From Chryseobacterium aureum (GTDB taxonomy: Bacteria > Bacteroidota > Bacteroidia > Flavobacteriales > Weeksellaceae), in the NCBI RefSeq assembly GCF_003971235.1, contig NZ_CP034661.1:1-64000 (forward strand): a DNA stretch of 64,000 bases, read 5' to 3'. Below, piece by piece: positions 43,881 through 52,135 of this stretch. Every line of letters starts with the position of its first letter. Position 1 is the first letter of the stretch. The notes under the pieces were generated by a model, which did not search any database, was not told the origin of the DNA, and saw only the letters and a program-made list of their open reading frames with translations. The position numbers were made by a program, and so were the translations under genes.

Positions 43881-44091
43881 TATATCGGAAATTTTGTTTC
43901 TAAAAATTGTAAGGCTTCTGTTCCAAGTTTTGTTTTCTTCAAACAGGAACGGTGAACTCCTTCATCATTAAATAAGTAAAATTGATGATTCTTGTCCGAG
44001 GTGAAAGGAGGAAATAACACGATATCCTGTCCTTTATCTAAAGTTTTTTACAAACAGGACACTCGCTTTGATTCAGAAAAATTATTGCCAT
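43880..44091 (-). pseudogene. Frameshifted small zinc-ribbon-like gene
   Basis: The minus-strand ATG at 44091 opens MAIIFLNQSECPVCKK, then a stop appears one codon later. In the next frame the reading goes on with LDKGQDIVLFPPFTSDKN, HQFYLFNDEGVHRSC and LKKTKLGTEALQFLETKFPI to a stop at 43880. The shift falls at a run of six A (plus strand T at 44044-44049). Adding one A gives one uninterrupted 70-codon protein with a CPVC knuckle near the start and an HRSC pair later, so a small zinc ribbon is likely. I recall small proteins of this style (CPxC, then LFPPF, then FHxxC), function unknown. It could be a true lesion, a phase-variable tract or an error in the sequence. Confidence 0.65.
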
Positions 44092-44174
44092 TCCGATTCA
44101 TTTTTGGTTAATGTTTTGCTAGGTAATACCCTATTAAAGCAAATTTTCACTAAATTTAAGTAAAATTACATCAA

Positions 44175-45677
44175 ATGCAAATAGAAACAAGAAACCTGAC
44201 GCTTCAGGATTATGATGAACTGGCGGAAACGATGAAAAGGGCCTATCCACAAATGTCAGAATCCATTTGGTCCAAAAAAAGTATTGATAAGCTCACCAAA
44301 ATGTTCCCCAATGGACAGATCTGTATAACGGTTGACGGAAAACTGGCTGCCGTAGCCCTTTCGATTATTGTCAACTATGATGAGTTTGGAGATGATCATA
44401 CGTACAGCGATATCACCGGAAATTATACCTTCAATACCCATACTTCTACAGGAAATGTCCTGTACGGAATTGAAGTTTTTGTAGATCCGGAGTTTCGTGA
44501 ACTGCGCCTCGGAAGAAGACTTTATGACGCCAGAAAAGAACTCTGTGAGCAGTTAAACTTAAAATCCATTATCCTTGGAGGCAGAATTCCAAGCTATCAT
44601 AAATACAGTCATGAGCTTTCACCCAGAGAATATATCAGAAAAGTAAGAGATAAAGAGATCTATGATCCCGTATTATCTTTCCAGCTTTCCAATAATTTTC
44701 TTCCGATAAGAATCCTGAAAAAGTATCTTCCTGAAGATGAAGCCTCCAGAGAAAATGCCGTTCTTTTACAATGGAACAACATCTATTACAGCAGAAAGCC
44801 CAATACCATGCAGGACAGCATTATCCGTCTTGGATTGGTACAGTGGCAGATGAGGCATTTTAAAGATATAGAAGCCTTTTATGAACAGGTAGAATTCTTC
44901 GTGAATGTAATGGGAGATTATAAATCAGACTTTGTTCTTTTCCCGGAGCTTTTCAACACTCCTTTATTAGCTCCGTTCAATAATCTTTCTGAAAGAGACA
45001 GTATGATAGAGCTGGCAAAACTGACTGAAGAGATCAAAAAGAAAATTTCAGAATTCGCCATCAGTTACAATGTGAACATTATTTCCGGAAGTATGCCCGT
45101 TTTTGAAAACAATGAACTGTACAACGTTAGTTATCTTCTTCACCGTGACGGGCGTATGGATGAATACAGGAAAATTCATATTACCCCGAACGAAAAGAGA
45201 TATTACGGGATGAAAGGAGGAAATGAAATCAGGGTTTTTGATACTGACTGCGGTAAAATAGGCCTGGTGATCTGCTATGACGTAGAGTTCCCGGAATTGC
45301 CAAGAATTCTGGCCGATCAGGGAATGAAAATCCTTTTTGTACCATATCTCACAGACACTCAGAATGCCTACATGAGGGTTCGTCACTGCGCCGCCGCAAG
45401 AGCCATAGAAAATGAATGTTATGTAGCCATTGCCGGATGCGTAGGAAACCTTCCGAAGGTTAATAATATGGACATTCAGTTCGGTCAGGCGGCTGTATTT
45501 ACCCCGTCTGATTTTGCATTCCCATCCAATGCTGTAAAAGGAGAAGCGACTCCCAATACAGAAATGACCCTGATTGTAGATGTAGACCTGAACCTTTTAA
45601 AAGACCTCCATCACAATGGCTCCGTTCAGGTGATGAAAGACCGCAGAAAAGATCTGTACGAAACCTATCTTAAATAA
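44175..45677 (+). CDS. GNAT acetyltransferase fused to a carbon-nitrogen hydrolase (nitrilase superfamily)
   Basis: A 500-residue fusion. The N-terminal GNAT domain (about 1-160) has the acetyl-CoA loop region FRELRLGRRLYDARKELCEQ. The C-terminal nitrilase-fold amidase (about 214-500) has the catalytic triad Glu258 (FPELFNTPL), Lys333 (YRKIHITPNE) and Cys367 (VICYDVEFPE). Such fusions are widespread in bacteria, with unknown substrate, probably an amide made or repaired by both halves. It is monocistronic, upstream of a 22-bp palindrome. Confidence 0.92.
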   Translation: MQIETRNLTLQDYDELAETMKRAYPQMSESIWSKKSIDKLTKMFPNGQICITVDGKLAAVALSIIVNYDEFGDDHTYSDITGNYTFNTHTSTGNVLYGIEVFVDPEFRELRLGRRLYDARKELCEQLNLKSIILGGRIPSYHKYSHELSPREYIRKVRDKEIYDPVLSFQLSNNFLPIRILKKYLPEDEASRENAVLLQWNNIYYSRKPNTMQDSIIRLGLVQWQMRHFKDIEAFYEQVEFFVNVMGDYKSDFVLFPELFNTPLLAPFNNLSERDSMIELAKLTEEIKKKISEFAISYNVNIISGSMPVFENNELYNVSYLLHRDGRMDEYRKIHITPNEKRYYGMKGGNEIRVFDTDCGKIGLVICYDVEFPELPRILADQGMKILFVPYLTDTQNAYMRVRHCAAARAIENECYVAIAGCVGNLPKVNNMDIQFGQAAVFTPSDFAFPSNAVKGEATPNTEMTLIVDVDLNLLKDLHHNGSVQVMKDRRKDLYETYLK

Positions 45678-45701
45678 AAATAATCAACCTCAAAAGGTAA
45701 T

Positions 45702-45747
45702 TTCATATCCACAGACGCGGGCTTTAGCCCGCGTCTGTGGATATGAA
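45702..45747. repeat. Perfect 22-bp palindromic hairpin of the GGGCTTTAGCCC family
   Basis: Bases 45702-45723 are the exact reverse complement of 45726-45747, separated by TT. The centre GCGGGCTTTAGCCCGC is shared with the element at 35007-35022. Each outer arm contains ATATCCACA, one base away from a consensus DnaA box; a single pair is probably chance. Confidence 0.85.
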
Positions 45748-45784
45748 GGTCTTTGCCATTGCTCAAAACTGTACCAACCATAAA

Positions 45785-45812
45785 AAAGACTGTCTTTGCG
45801 GACAGTCTCTTT
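45785..45812. terminator. Terminator after the Cys-rich peptide gene
   Basis: AGACTGTC (45787-45794) pairs with GACAGTCT (45801-45808). On the minus strand TTTTTTA follows, so it ends the peptide gene; CTTTTATTTT on the other side may make it bidirectional. Confidence 0.75.
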
Positions 45813-45840
45813 TATTTTACCTAAAATTTCTTTGAGTGAA

Positions 45841-46005
45841 TTACATGTACTCAGGACATACTACCGCAGGGCAGATCAGTCTTGGGCATCTTGGTCTTCC
45901 ATCTTTAGGACAGCATTCGTTTGAGCAGTTTCCGATAATGATTCCGCTTCCTGAAATCCCTTTTAATTCCGCTCTTGAAAGTTTGTTGTTACGTAAATTT
46001 TTCAT
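45841..46005 (-). CDS. Small Cys-rich bacteriocin-like peptide precursor, 54 residues
   Basis: The minus-strand frame from ATG at 46005 to TAA at 45841 gives a leader MKNLRNNKLSRAELKGISGS and a core starting GIIIGNCSNECC. The leader fits the Bacteroidota precursor pattern MKNL-x-KLSR-x-ELK-x-I-x-G, with a GSG end instead of a double glycine. The core has six cysteines (27, 31, 32, 40, 45, 50), several Pro and Arg, and ends in PEYM. Such genes are often called bacteriocin-like proteins in Chryseobacterium (recalled). It has its own terminator; no modification enzyme, peptidase or exporter lies beside it. Function is not known. Confidence 0.75.
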   Translation of the reverse strand: MKNLRNNKLSRAELKGISGSGIIIGNCSNECCPKDGRPRCPRLICPAVVCPEYM

Positions 46006-46215
46006 GTTCTAATACTTTTGGTTTGTTTTATTTGTACGCTGTAAATATATTGATTTTTATAATATATAAATTGTTTTCTTATTATTGGTGTATTTAATTC
46101 TTTAAAATATTGATTATATGTTGTTATTTTTAATTTTACATGTTGATCTGGTGATGATCATTCTTTTCATAAAGGAACAGTTTTTGGAGTACATTGCACC
46201 TACTATTGATACACT
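46006..46215. other. AT-rich divergent spacer
   Basis: This spacer separates the peptide gene and the UbiB-type gene. It must hold both promoters, but no full consensus was found; TATATTTA read on the minus strand (near 46040-46047) is the nearest -7 candidate for the peptide gene. Confidence 0.4.
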
Positions 46216-47862
46216 ATGTTTGATAAGCAGCAAAGAAAACTGAAAAGATCCGCAAGACTGATTTCCGTATTGAGTAAATATGGATTTAAAGATATGCTGG
46301 CAAGAATGAACGGAGGAAGTAAGCCGGATGAAAATCCCGGTTCTGATGAGATTATTTCAAAAGGAACCGTTTATGAAAGAATAAGGCTGGCTCTCGAAGA
46401 GCTGGGACCCACTTTTGTCAAGCTTGGCCAGTCATTCAGCAATCGTGAAGATCTATTACCACCGGAACTGATTCAGGAGCTGCAGAAACTTCAGGATAAA
46501 GTGGAAACCGTAGAGATGGATGTGGAAGAAGCGCTGGAGAATGAGTTCAATATTTCGGTTAAAGATTATTTCCTGGAGATTCAGAAAGAACCTTTGGCTA
46601 CAGCCTCTATTGCGCAGGTATATAAAGCTGTTTTGAAAGATGGAACCCCTGTTATTCTAAAGCTCAGGAAACCGGATGTACAGTCTGTTATTGAAGATGA
46701 TTTACTCCTTATCAAAGATATTGAAAAACTGATTTCTGCCTATTCGGAGATAGGAGAGAAGCTTAATATGAAGCAGGCCATCTCCACTTTCGAAAAATCA
46801 TTGCTGGAAGAGGTTTCTTTGACGAATGAAAGAAATAATATCCTACAATTCCGTCTTAATTTTAAAAATAATAAAGAAACCTACGTACCAAAAGTCTATG
46901 AAGAATTTTCCAACAATAATATTCTTTGTATGGAGTTCATTGACGGAATAAAGGTTACAGATAAATCACTTCTTCTGGCCAATAATATAGACCCTGTAAA
47001 AGTTTCTGAAACAGGATTAAGGCTTTTTGTATCGCAGATTTTGGACTATGGGTTCTTCCATGCGGATCCTCATGCCGGGAATATCTTGGTGAAAAAAGAC
47101 GGCAAAATTGTTTTCATTGATTTTGGTGCGGTAGGAAAAATTCAGCCCAATGATAAAGAAATCCTTGAAAATCTTATTGTAAGTTTTGTAGCCAAAAATT
47201 CCCATAAAATTGTCCGTTATCTCAAAAAAATGGCGGTAAGCTACGAAATACCGGACGAAAGACGATTCGAAAATGATGTAGATGATATTCTGAATTTCGT
47301 TCACAGCTCATCTTTGCAGGATATCAATGTGCAGGTGATCATCAACAAAATGAAGGATATTCTGAAAGACAACAGGCTCTACATGCCGGATTATTTCTAT
47401 CTTTTATTCAAAGGAATCAGTCTGATAGAAGGAGTCGGAAGAAATATCAATCCGGATCTGGATATCGTCAAAAGTCTGCATCCTTATACCAAGAAAATTT
47501 TTACCAAAAAGATCAGTCCAAAGAATATTTTAAAAACAGGAATGGACAGAATGATGAACTTCACAGACAATGTGGATGAAATCCCGAAAGAGATTCGTTC
47601 TGTTCTCCAAAAACTGGATGAAAACAAGTTCACGGTTTCCAGTGAGATCAAAAATATAGAAAAAACCAACCAGCTGATCAAATCCAGTGTGGTTAACCTG
47701 ATTTTAGCCATGGTTTTAGGTGCCAATATCATTGCAACGGCTATCGTTTTTTCTTCGGAATCAGGACCCAGAATAGGAGAGTTGTCTTTGGTAGCGGTCT
47801 TAGGATTTATTTTTTCTGTCCTTTTAGTGATCATCCTGTTGCTGAGAGTCACCAGAAAATAA
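46216..47862 (+). CDS. AarF/UbiB family protein kinase-like protein
   Basis: A 548-residue member of the ABC1/UbiB atypical kinase family, which supports quinone synthesis or lipid traffic at the membrane. Family motifs are the KxGQ helix LGPTFVKLGQSFSNREDLLP, the alanine-rich nucleotide loop TASIAQVYKA, the catalytic FFHADPHAGN and metal-binding IDFGAVG. Two C-terminal transmembrane helices (about 488-508 and 520-545) anchor it. In menaquinone-using Bacteroidota the exact role is open. No neighbour belongs to quinone synthesis. Confidence 0.93.
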   Translation: MFDKQQRKLKRSARLISVLSKYGFKDMLARMNGGSKPDENPGSDEIISKGTVYERIRLALEELGPTFVKLGQSFSNREDLLPPELIQELQKLQDKVETVEMDVEEALENEFNISVKDYFLEIQKEPLATASIAQVYKAVLKDGTPVILKLRKPDVQSVIEDDLLLIKDIEKLISAYSEIGEKLNMKQAISTFEKSLLEEVSLTNERNNILQFRLNFKNNKETYVPKVYEEFSNNNILCMEFIDGIKVTDKSLLLANNIDPVKVSETGLRLFVSQILDYGFFHADPHAGNILVKKDGKIVFIDFGAVGKIQPNDKEILENLIVSFVAKNSHKIVRYLKKMAVSYEIPDERRFENDVDDILNFVHSSSLQDINVQVIINKMKDILKDNRLYMPDYFYLLFKGISLIEGVGRNINPDLDIVKSLHPYTKKIFTKKISPKNILKTGMDRMMNFTDNVDEIPKEIRSVLQKLDENKFTVSSEIKNIEKTNQLIKSSVVNLILAMVLGANIIATAIVFSSESGPRIGELSLVAVLGFIFSVLLVIILLLRVTRK

Positions 47863-47953
47863 AAATAAAAGATGAAGAATTTACAACAAATCCAAACCTT
47901 GCACCCCATAACCCGAATCACGTAACTTAGTAACTCATAACCTTAACTCCACC

Positions 47954-48463
47954 ATGAAAACACTTATTATAACAGCAATCACCTTATTGAGCTCATATTG
48001 TACCGCCCAGCAGGGAAACGAAGAGAAAGTTCAGGGCGATTTTGATGGCAACGGAACCAAAGAATATGCCTACACTAAAGTCAGCGATTGTGGTGAAGAA
48101 TGCGAAGGGAAATGTGAAACCACGGTTTACTTCAGTGATAAAAAGATAAAACCTATCACTATTTCACCTGCCAATCAGGGAAGTGTATGTAATTTGGGTG
48201 ATTTGAATGGCGACGGAAAAGACGAAATTGGTTTTTATCCCAACTGGTGTACCAGCTGCTGGCATCCGTTTTATGTTTATACATTTAGTAAAACAGATTG
48301 GAAACCATTATTGCCGCCTATTTCTACCCATTGTAATCAGTGGGAAGAAGATAAGTTCCCGATCAGGAAAGACCCGAAAAAGAAAGGATACGTTATTGTG
48401 ACCTCCAGCAAATGGGAAGACGATGATATTAAAATCAAAGTCAATAGCGTAAAAGTGAATTGA
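47954..48463 (+). CDS. Secreted FG-GAP/VCBS-like protein with Cys pairs
   Basis: A 169-residue protein with signal peptide MKTLIITAITLLSSYCTAQ. Two FG-GAP-type calcium-loop repeats are seen, DFDGNGTKEYAY and DLNGDGKDEIGF, and several cysteines (CGEECEGKCE, CTSCW) that could form disulfides in the periplasm. No catalytic motif is visible. The spacer before it (47863-47953) carries a GCACCCC...ACCCG word that recurs elsewhere. Confidence 0.72.
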   Translation: MKTLIITAITLLSSYCTAQQGNEEKVQGDFDGNGTKEYAYTKVSDCGEECEGKCETTVYFSDKKIKPITISPANQGSVCNLGDLNGDGKDEIGFYPNWCTSCWHPFYVYTFSKTDWKPLLPPISTHCNQWEEDKFPIRKDPKKKGYVIVTSSKWEDDDIKIKVNSVKVN

Positions 48464-48568
48464 TTACAAGGGCTGGGTGATGGAGGCTGGAAGAGGGAAG
48501 AAATGAGTCTTGGTTTGATAATTATCCAGCTTCAAACTCCCGGTTTCCCTACTAAAAAATTAAATACC

Positions 48569-48576
48569 TATCTTTG
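48569..48576 (+). promoter_or_regulatory. -7 promoter box of the DEAD-box helicase gene
   Basis: TATCTTTG ends four bases before the ATG at 48581. This sets the true start and implies a leaderless mRNA; the longer in-frame ORF from 48503 would begin upstream of the promoter. Confidence 0.65.
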
Positions 48577-48580
48577 CAAA

Positions 48581-49939
48581 ATGGAAAAACTCACTTTTGC
48601 GGATTTTGACCTTCCGGTTAAAATTCTTGATGTTTTAGCGGATCTGGAATTATTTGAACCTACCCCAATTCAGGAGAAGAGCTTAAAGCCTATTCTTTCC
48701 GGAAGAGATGTAATGGGAATTGCACAGACAGGAACCGGGAAAACATTAGCTTACCTTTTGCCCGTTCTGAAAACTTGGAAATACAGCAAAACAGGAAATC
48801 CAACTGTTTTGGTACTTGTTCCTACAAGAGAATTGGTAGTGCAGGTAACTGAAATTCTTGAGAAACTGACAGAAAATATTACTGCAAGAGTAATCGGAAT
48901 ATACGGTGGGAAAAATATCAACACGCAAAAACTGTTGTTTAACGACGGTTGTGATATTTTAGTAGGAACCCCTGGAAGAGTAATGGATCTTTCCATAGAC
49001 AATGCCATTTCTCTGAAAGAAGTTCAGAAGCTGATTATTGATGAATTTGATGAGATGCTTAACTTAGGTTTCAGGCCACAGCTTACCCATATTTTTGAAA
49101 TGATGAAAGAGAAGAGACAGAATATTCTTTTCTCTGCAACCATGACTGAGGCGGTGGATGAAATGCTGGATGTGTATTTTGCAAGCCCGGTAGAAATTTC
49201 ATTGGCAAAATCAGGAACTCCGCTTGAAAAAATTGAGCAGACGGCTTACAAAGTGGAAAACTTCAATACAAAAATCAACTTGCTGGAACATTTGCTGAAG
49301 AATGATACCGATATGTCTAAAGTTTTGATTTTTGCAAATAATAAAAAACATGCAGACCTGCTTTTCACTAAAATTGATGAGCTTTTCCCTGAGCAGTTTG
49401 ATGTCATTCACTCCAATAAATCTCAAAACTACAGATTGAAGGCTATGAAAAGCTTTGAGAATGAGGAAATAAGAGGCTTGATTACCACAGACGTTATGGC
49501 AAGAGGGCTTGATATTTCAAATATTACCCACGTTATTAACTTTGAAACGCCTGATATTCCGGAGCAGTATATCCACAGAATCGGTAGAACAGGTAGAGCA
49601 GATAAAGAAGGGAAGGCCATTACTTTTGTCACTAAAAAAGAAGAGCCTTTGGTTCTTGATATTGAGCTATTGATGGATAAGGATTTGAAGTTTAATGAAT
49701 TCCCTGAAGACGTTAAGATCAATCCTAAAAAGATTGCGGCCGAAGAAGATCAGGTAGTAATGAAAAATCCTGCACAGGTAAAACTGAATGAAGGAGGAGG
49801 CGCATTCCACGAGAAAAAAGCTAAAAATACTAAAGAAAACTGGGGCGGACCTTCCAAAAGAAAGGCACCTAAGAAGTTTGGAGCCAACAGAGCCCAGCAG
49901 AAAGCAATATCGAAATCGAAATCGAAAAGAAAGAAATAA
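48581..49939 (+). CDS. DEAD/DEAH-box RNA helicase (RhlE-like)
   Basis: A 452-residue ATP-dependent RNA helicase, likely in ribosome assembly or RNA decay. Motifs in order: the Q motif FEPTPIQEKSL, Walker A AQTGTGKT, PTRELVVQ, motif II as DEFD instead of DEAD, SAT, and in the second domain RGLDISNITHVINF and HRIGRTGR. The C-terminal tail (about 400-452) is basic, rich in Lys, Arg and Ser, a probable RNA-binding extension. The start at 48581 (MEKLTFADFDLPVK) is chosen because the Q-motif helix begins there and a -7 box lies just upstream. A bidirectional terminator follows. Confidence 0.93.
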   Translation: MEKLTFADFDLPVKILDVLADLELFEPTPIQEKSLKPILSGRDVMGIAQTGTGKTLAYLLPVLKTWKYSKTGNPTVLVLVPTRELVVQVTEILEKLTENITARVIGIYGGKNINTQKLLFNDGCDILVGTPGRVMDLSIDNAISLKEVQKLIIDEFDEMLNLGFRPQLTHIFEMMKEKRQNILFSATMTEAVDEMLDVYFASPVEISLAKSGTPLEKIEQTAYKVENFNTKINLLEHLLKNDTDMSKVLIFANNKKHADLLFTKIDELFPEQFDVIHSNKSQNYRLKAMKSFENEEIRGLITTDVMARGLDISNITHVINFETPDIPEQYIHRIGRTGRADKEGKAITFVTKKEEPLVLDIELLMDKDLKFNEFPEDVKINPKKIAAEEDQVVMKNPAQVKLNEGGGAFHEKKAKNTKENWGGPSKRKAPKKFGANRAQQKAISKSKSKRKK

Positions 49940-49943
49940 AACG

Positions 49944-49976
49944 AAAACTCCCGGATTCACCCGGGAGTTTTTATTT
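49944..49976. terminator. Bidirectional terminator after the helicase gene
   Basis: AAAACTCCCGG (49944-49954) pairs exactly with CCGGGAGTTTT (49961-49971) around ATTCAC. T-rich on the plus side and A-rich on the other, it serves both convergent genes. Confidence 0.85.
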
Positions 49977-50941
49977 TAGTCAATTTGAATGTTATTGCTT
50001 TTTAAAATTTCTTTGAACTTATCGATCTTCCCTTCCTCTTTCATCCCCTTATAAATACGGCTTATTACGGCTTCCGCATCAGAACGGTAAGGAGATTTCT
50101 GGTCATTGTAAATTCTGTATGCTTTGCAGATATAATCAAGCCCTTTTTCATTATCTTTCAGATGAGTGAAGTAGATTTGTCCTATTCCATAATAAACCTC
50201 CGGATCATTGGGATATGCCTTATCTAAATTATGATAAGCATCAATAGCTTTCTGATATTCTTTTTTATAAATATAGGCGATGGGTATATTCTGTAAAGGC
50301 ATTTTGCCTTTTGGATCTACAGCTAATGACTGTTGATAAGCATTAAGAGCCTTATCGTATTCTCCAACTCTCCTATAGCAGATTCCCAGATTATCCCATG
50401 CGTAGGTAAATTTCGGATCACTCTTTACAGCCTGTTCATAATTCTGAATCGCCTCATTCCAGCTTTCCTTTTTGGATGCATCAATGGCTTTCTGATAAAA
50501 ATCAAGAGCCTTTGCATTTTTTGAGAACTTATCATAGCTGGTTTCTGAAGTGGTGGTAGCCCTCTTTACACTTTCACAGTTCTGCATCAGATAACGTTCA
50601 AGCTCATTATAGCTGTCTCTGTATTGCTTGGAATCCTTATTGGTATTGAAAGTCAGATTAATCTGCTTTTTACCGTTTACTTCTGTTGTATTTTCAGATT
50701 GTTTTTCTGCCCCTTTCAAAAGTGTCGAGATCTGAAGTGCTCCTGCATATTGATCAATACACTGATGAATATCTTTGATGACCTCTTCTTTCTTTCTGTT
50801 AGACAGAGAAATAGTATCAGCACATTTACAGGCATTTTCCGAGAGTTCCTGAAGAACTGTTTTTTCATTCGGTTTCTCCTGAGAAAATGAAACAGAATAC
50901 AGTAAAACAGAGCAAAAAATGGTTATTGTTTTTTTTATCAT
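49976..50941 (-). CDS. Secreted tetratricopeptide repeat protein
   Basis: A 321-residue periplasmic protein with signal peptide MIKKTITIFCSVLLYSVSFS. The N-terminal part has CKCADTISLSNRKKEEVIKD, a cysteine-bearing helical segment common in Bacteroidota; the C-terminal half (about 145-300) holds four to five TPR units, such as WNEAIQNYEQAVKSDPKFTY and YDKALNAYQQSLAVDPKGKM. TPRs scaffold protein interactions; the partner is unknown. It follows the SGNH hydrolase gene (10-base gap), so they are probably cotranscribed. Confidence 0.88.
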   Translation of the reverse strand: MIKKTITIFCSVLLYSVSFSQEKPNEKTVLQELSENACKCADTISLSNRKKEEVIKDIHQCIDQYAGALQISTLLKGAEKQSENTTEVNGKKQINLTFNTNKDSKQYRDSYNELERYLMQNCESVKRATTTSETSYDKFSKNAKALDFYQKAIDASKKESWNEAIQNYEQAVKSDPKFTYAWDNLGICYRRVGEYDKALNAYQQSLAVDPKGKMPLQNIPIAYIYKKEYQKAIDAYHNLDKAYPNDPEVYYGIGQIYFTHLKDNEKGLDYICKAYRIYNDQKSPYRSDAEAVISRIYKGMKEEGKIDKFKEILKSNNIQID

Positions 50942-50951
50942 GGGTAGTCGT

Positions 50952-51608
50952 TTATTTCAGGTAGGGCGTGATCACCTTTGTCCAGATTCTGTATCCTTCC
51001 GGCTTAAAGTGAAGCATATCTTCCACAAAAATATCTTTTCTTACTTTTCCATTGGCATCTTCCATGGCTTTTGTAACGTTAATAAATTCCGCATTCGGTT
51101 CTTTTTTCATAAAAGCAGCAATTTTTTTGTTGGCAATTTTCATTTGAGGCCAGATCACTTCTCTGCTTGGCGAATATTTAATGGAAATGTAGTCTACTTC
51201 AATATCAGGAAATCTTTCACGGATCTTTTTGTAGAAAGCTTTATATCGGTCTACCACCACTTTTGCTTTCAGCTGATGATCATCTGCAAAATCATTTTCA
51301 CCACAGTAAATGATGATCTGTTTGGGCTGGTACGGGGCTAATAGATCATTGGCAAAATAATTGAGATCAGTAAGTCTTGATCCTCCGAATCCTCTGTTGA
51401 TAATGGTTTTACCCGGAAAATAATCTGCAATATCAGTCCACTTGGTGAATGATGAGCTTCCGATAAATAAAATAGCATCCTTTTGAGGAGGGTTTTGCTG
51501 ATCCAGTTTTTTGAATTCCTGGATGTCCTGCCAGAACATAGGTTTCTTTTCCTGAGAAAAGGCAATAGTAAAGCACAGCAGTAAAAATGCTGTCAGAATC
51601 TTCTTCAT
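50952..51608 (-). CDS. Secreted SGNH/GDSL-family hydrolase
   Basis: A 218-residue periplasmic esterase/lipase-type enzyme with signal peptide MKKILTAFLLLCFTIAFSQ. The SGNH blocks are DAILFIGSSSFTKW (nucleophile Ser), GFGGSRLTD (Gly), CGENDFAD (Asn) and EDMLHFKPEGY (Asp-x-x-His). Length and motif order match platelet-activating-factor acetylhydrolase-like GDSL proteins. It could remove acetyl groups from glycans; the substrate is not shown. It probably heads a two-gene unit with the TPR gene. Confidence 0.92.
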   Translation of the reverse strand: MKKILTAFLLLCFTIAFSQEKKPMFWQDIQEFKKLDQQNPPQKDAILFIGSSSFTKWTDIADYFPGKTIINRGFGGSRLTDLNYFANDLLAPYQPKQIIIYCGENDFADDHQLKAKVVVDRYKAFYKKIRERFPDIEVDYISIKYSPSREVIWPQMKIANKKIAAFMKKEPNAEFINVTKAMEDANGKVRKDIFVEDMLHFKPEGYRIWTKVITPYLK

Positions 51609-51645
51609 TATATTCAGTTTTAAATTTCGATATAAAAGTAATAAA

Positions 51646-51668
51646 AAACTCCCGGTTTACGGGAGTTT
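51646..51668 (-). terminator. Terminator of the second lipocalin-like gene
   Basis: AAACTCCC (51646-51653) pairs with GGGAGTTT (51661-51668). On the minus strand TTTTTTATTA follows. The stem repeats the sequence of the 49944 terminator. Confidence 0.75.
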
Positions 51669-51673
51669 ATCAT

Positions 51674-52135
51674 TTATCTTTTGTAGGTAACGTAAGGGAT
51701 ATCAGGTATTTTATCTCCGTCCATATCAAAGATTCCTGACTGCTGGGCCAGTTTTAAATCTTTGCCTGTCAACACATCCACTCTGTAGTTTACAGATCCT
51801 TCGTCACCAAGTTTAATTCCTATTACTTTTGAGTCTGCATCATAAGTATATCTTCCTTCAGTTTTTGGCGATGCGGTACAGTCTGCACCTGTTCCCGTAT
51901 ACGCTGTGTAGCTTACATAATAGTCTGTTCTTAAGAAAAGAGTATTTTTGGCCGCACAACCGGTTAATGTTTCAGTATAAAGCACTGTTTTATTATCTTT
52001 TCCGGAAATTACTTCCCTTTTAACTTCCTTCCAGTCTCCTTTCATGATATCCATATCGTAAGCTTCAAGATTGTCATCTTTACAAGAAGTAAGCGCCAGG
52101 GCAGAAAAGGCAAATAAAAGTAGCTGTTTTTTCAT
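51674..52135 (-). CDS. Lipocalin-like lipoprotein, 153 residues
   Basis: A small lipoprotein: MKKQLLLFAFSALALTSC then KDDNLE, an acidic surface-export-like pattern. The domain follows the same order as the protein at 35120-35587: GDWKEVKREVISGKDNKT, CAAKNTLFLRTD, YDADSKVIGIKLGD, and an acidic loop FDMDGDKIPD close to the C-terminus. The ATG at 52135 was chosen over an in-frame GTG two codons earlier because the signal peptide starts there. TAAATTTG on the minus strand (52148-52141) is a possible -7 box just before it. Confidence 0.78.
   Translation of the reverse strand: MKKQLLLFAFSALALTSCKDDNLEAYDMDIMKGDWKEVKREVISGKDNKTVLYTETLTGCAAKNTLFLRTDYYVSYTAYTGTGADCTASPKTEGRYTYDADSKVIGIKLGDEGSVNYRVDVLTGKDLKLAQQSGIFDMDGDKIPDIPYVTYKR

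Noticed and set aside
45705..45745. Pair of DnaA-box-like ATATCCACA sequences
   Set aside because: Only two near-consensus boxes, both as arms of one palindrome, with no AT-rich unwinding region arrangement; better explained as a hairpin repeat.
48503..48580. N-terminal extension of the DEAD-box helicase
   Set aside because: The extension spans a spacer with repeat-like sequence and the -7 box; the family N-terminus starts at 48581.
50919..51341. Plus-strand 140-codon ORF over the SGNH hydrolase gene
   Set aside because: It is antisense to a gene with a full catalytic motif set; no protein-like features beyond base composition.
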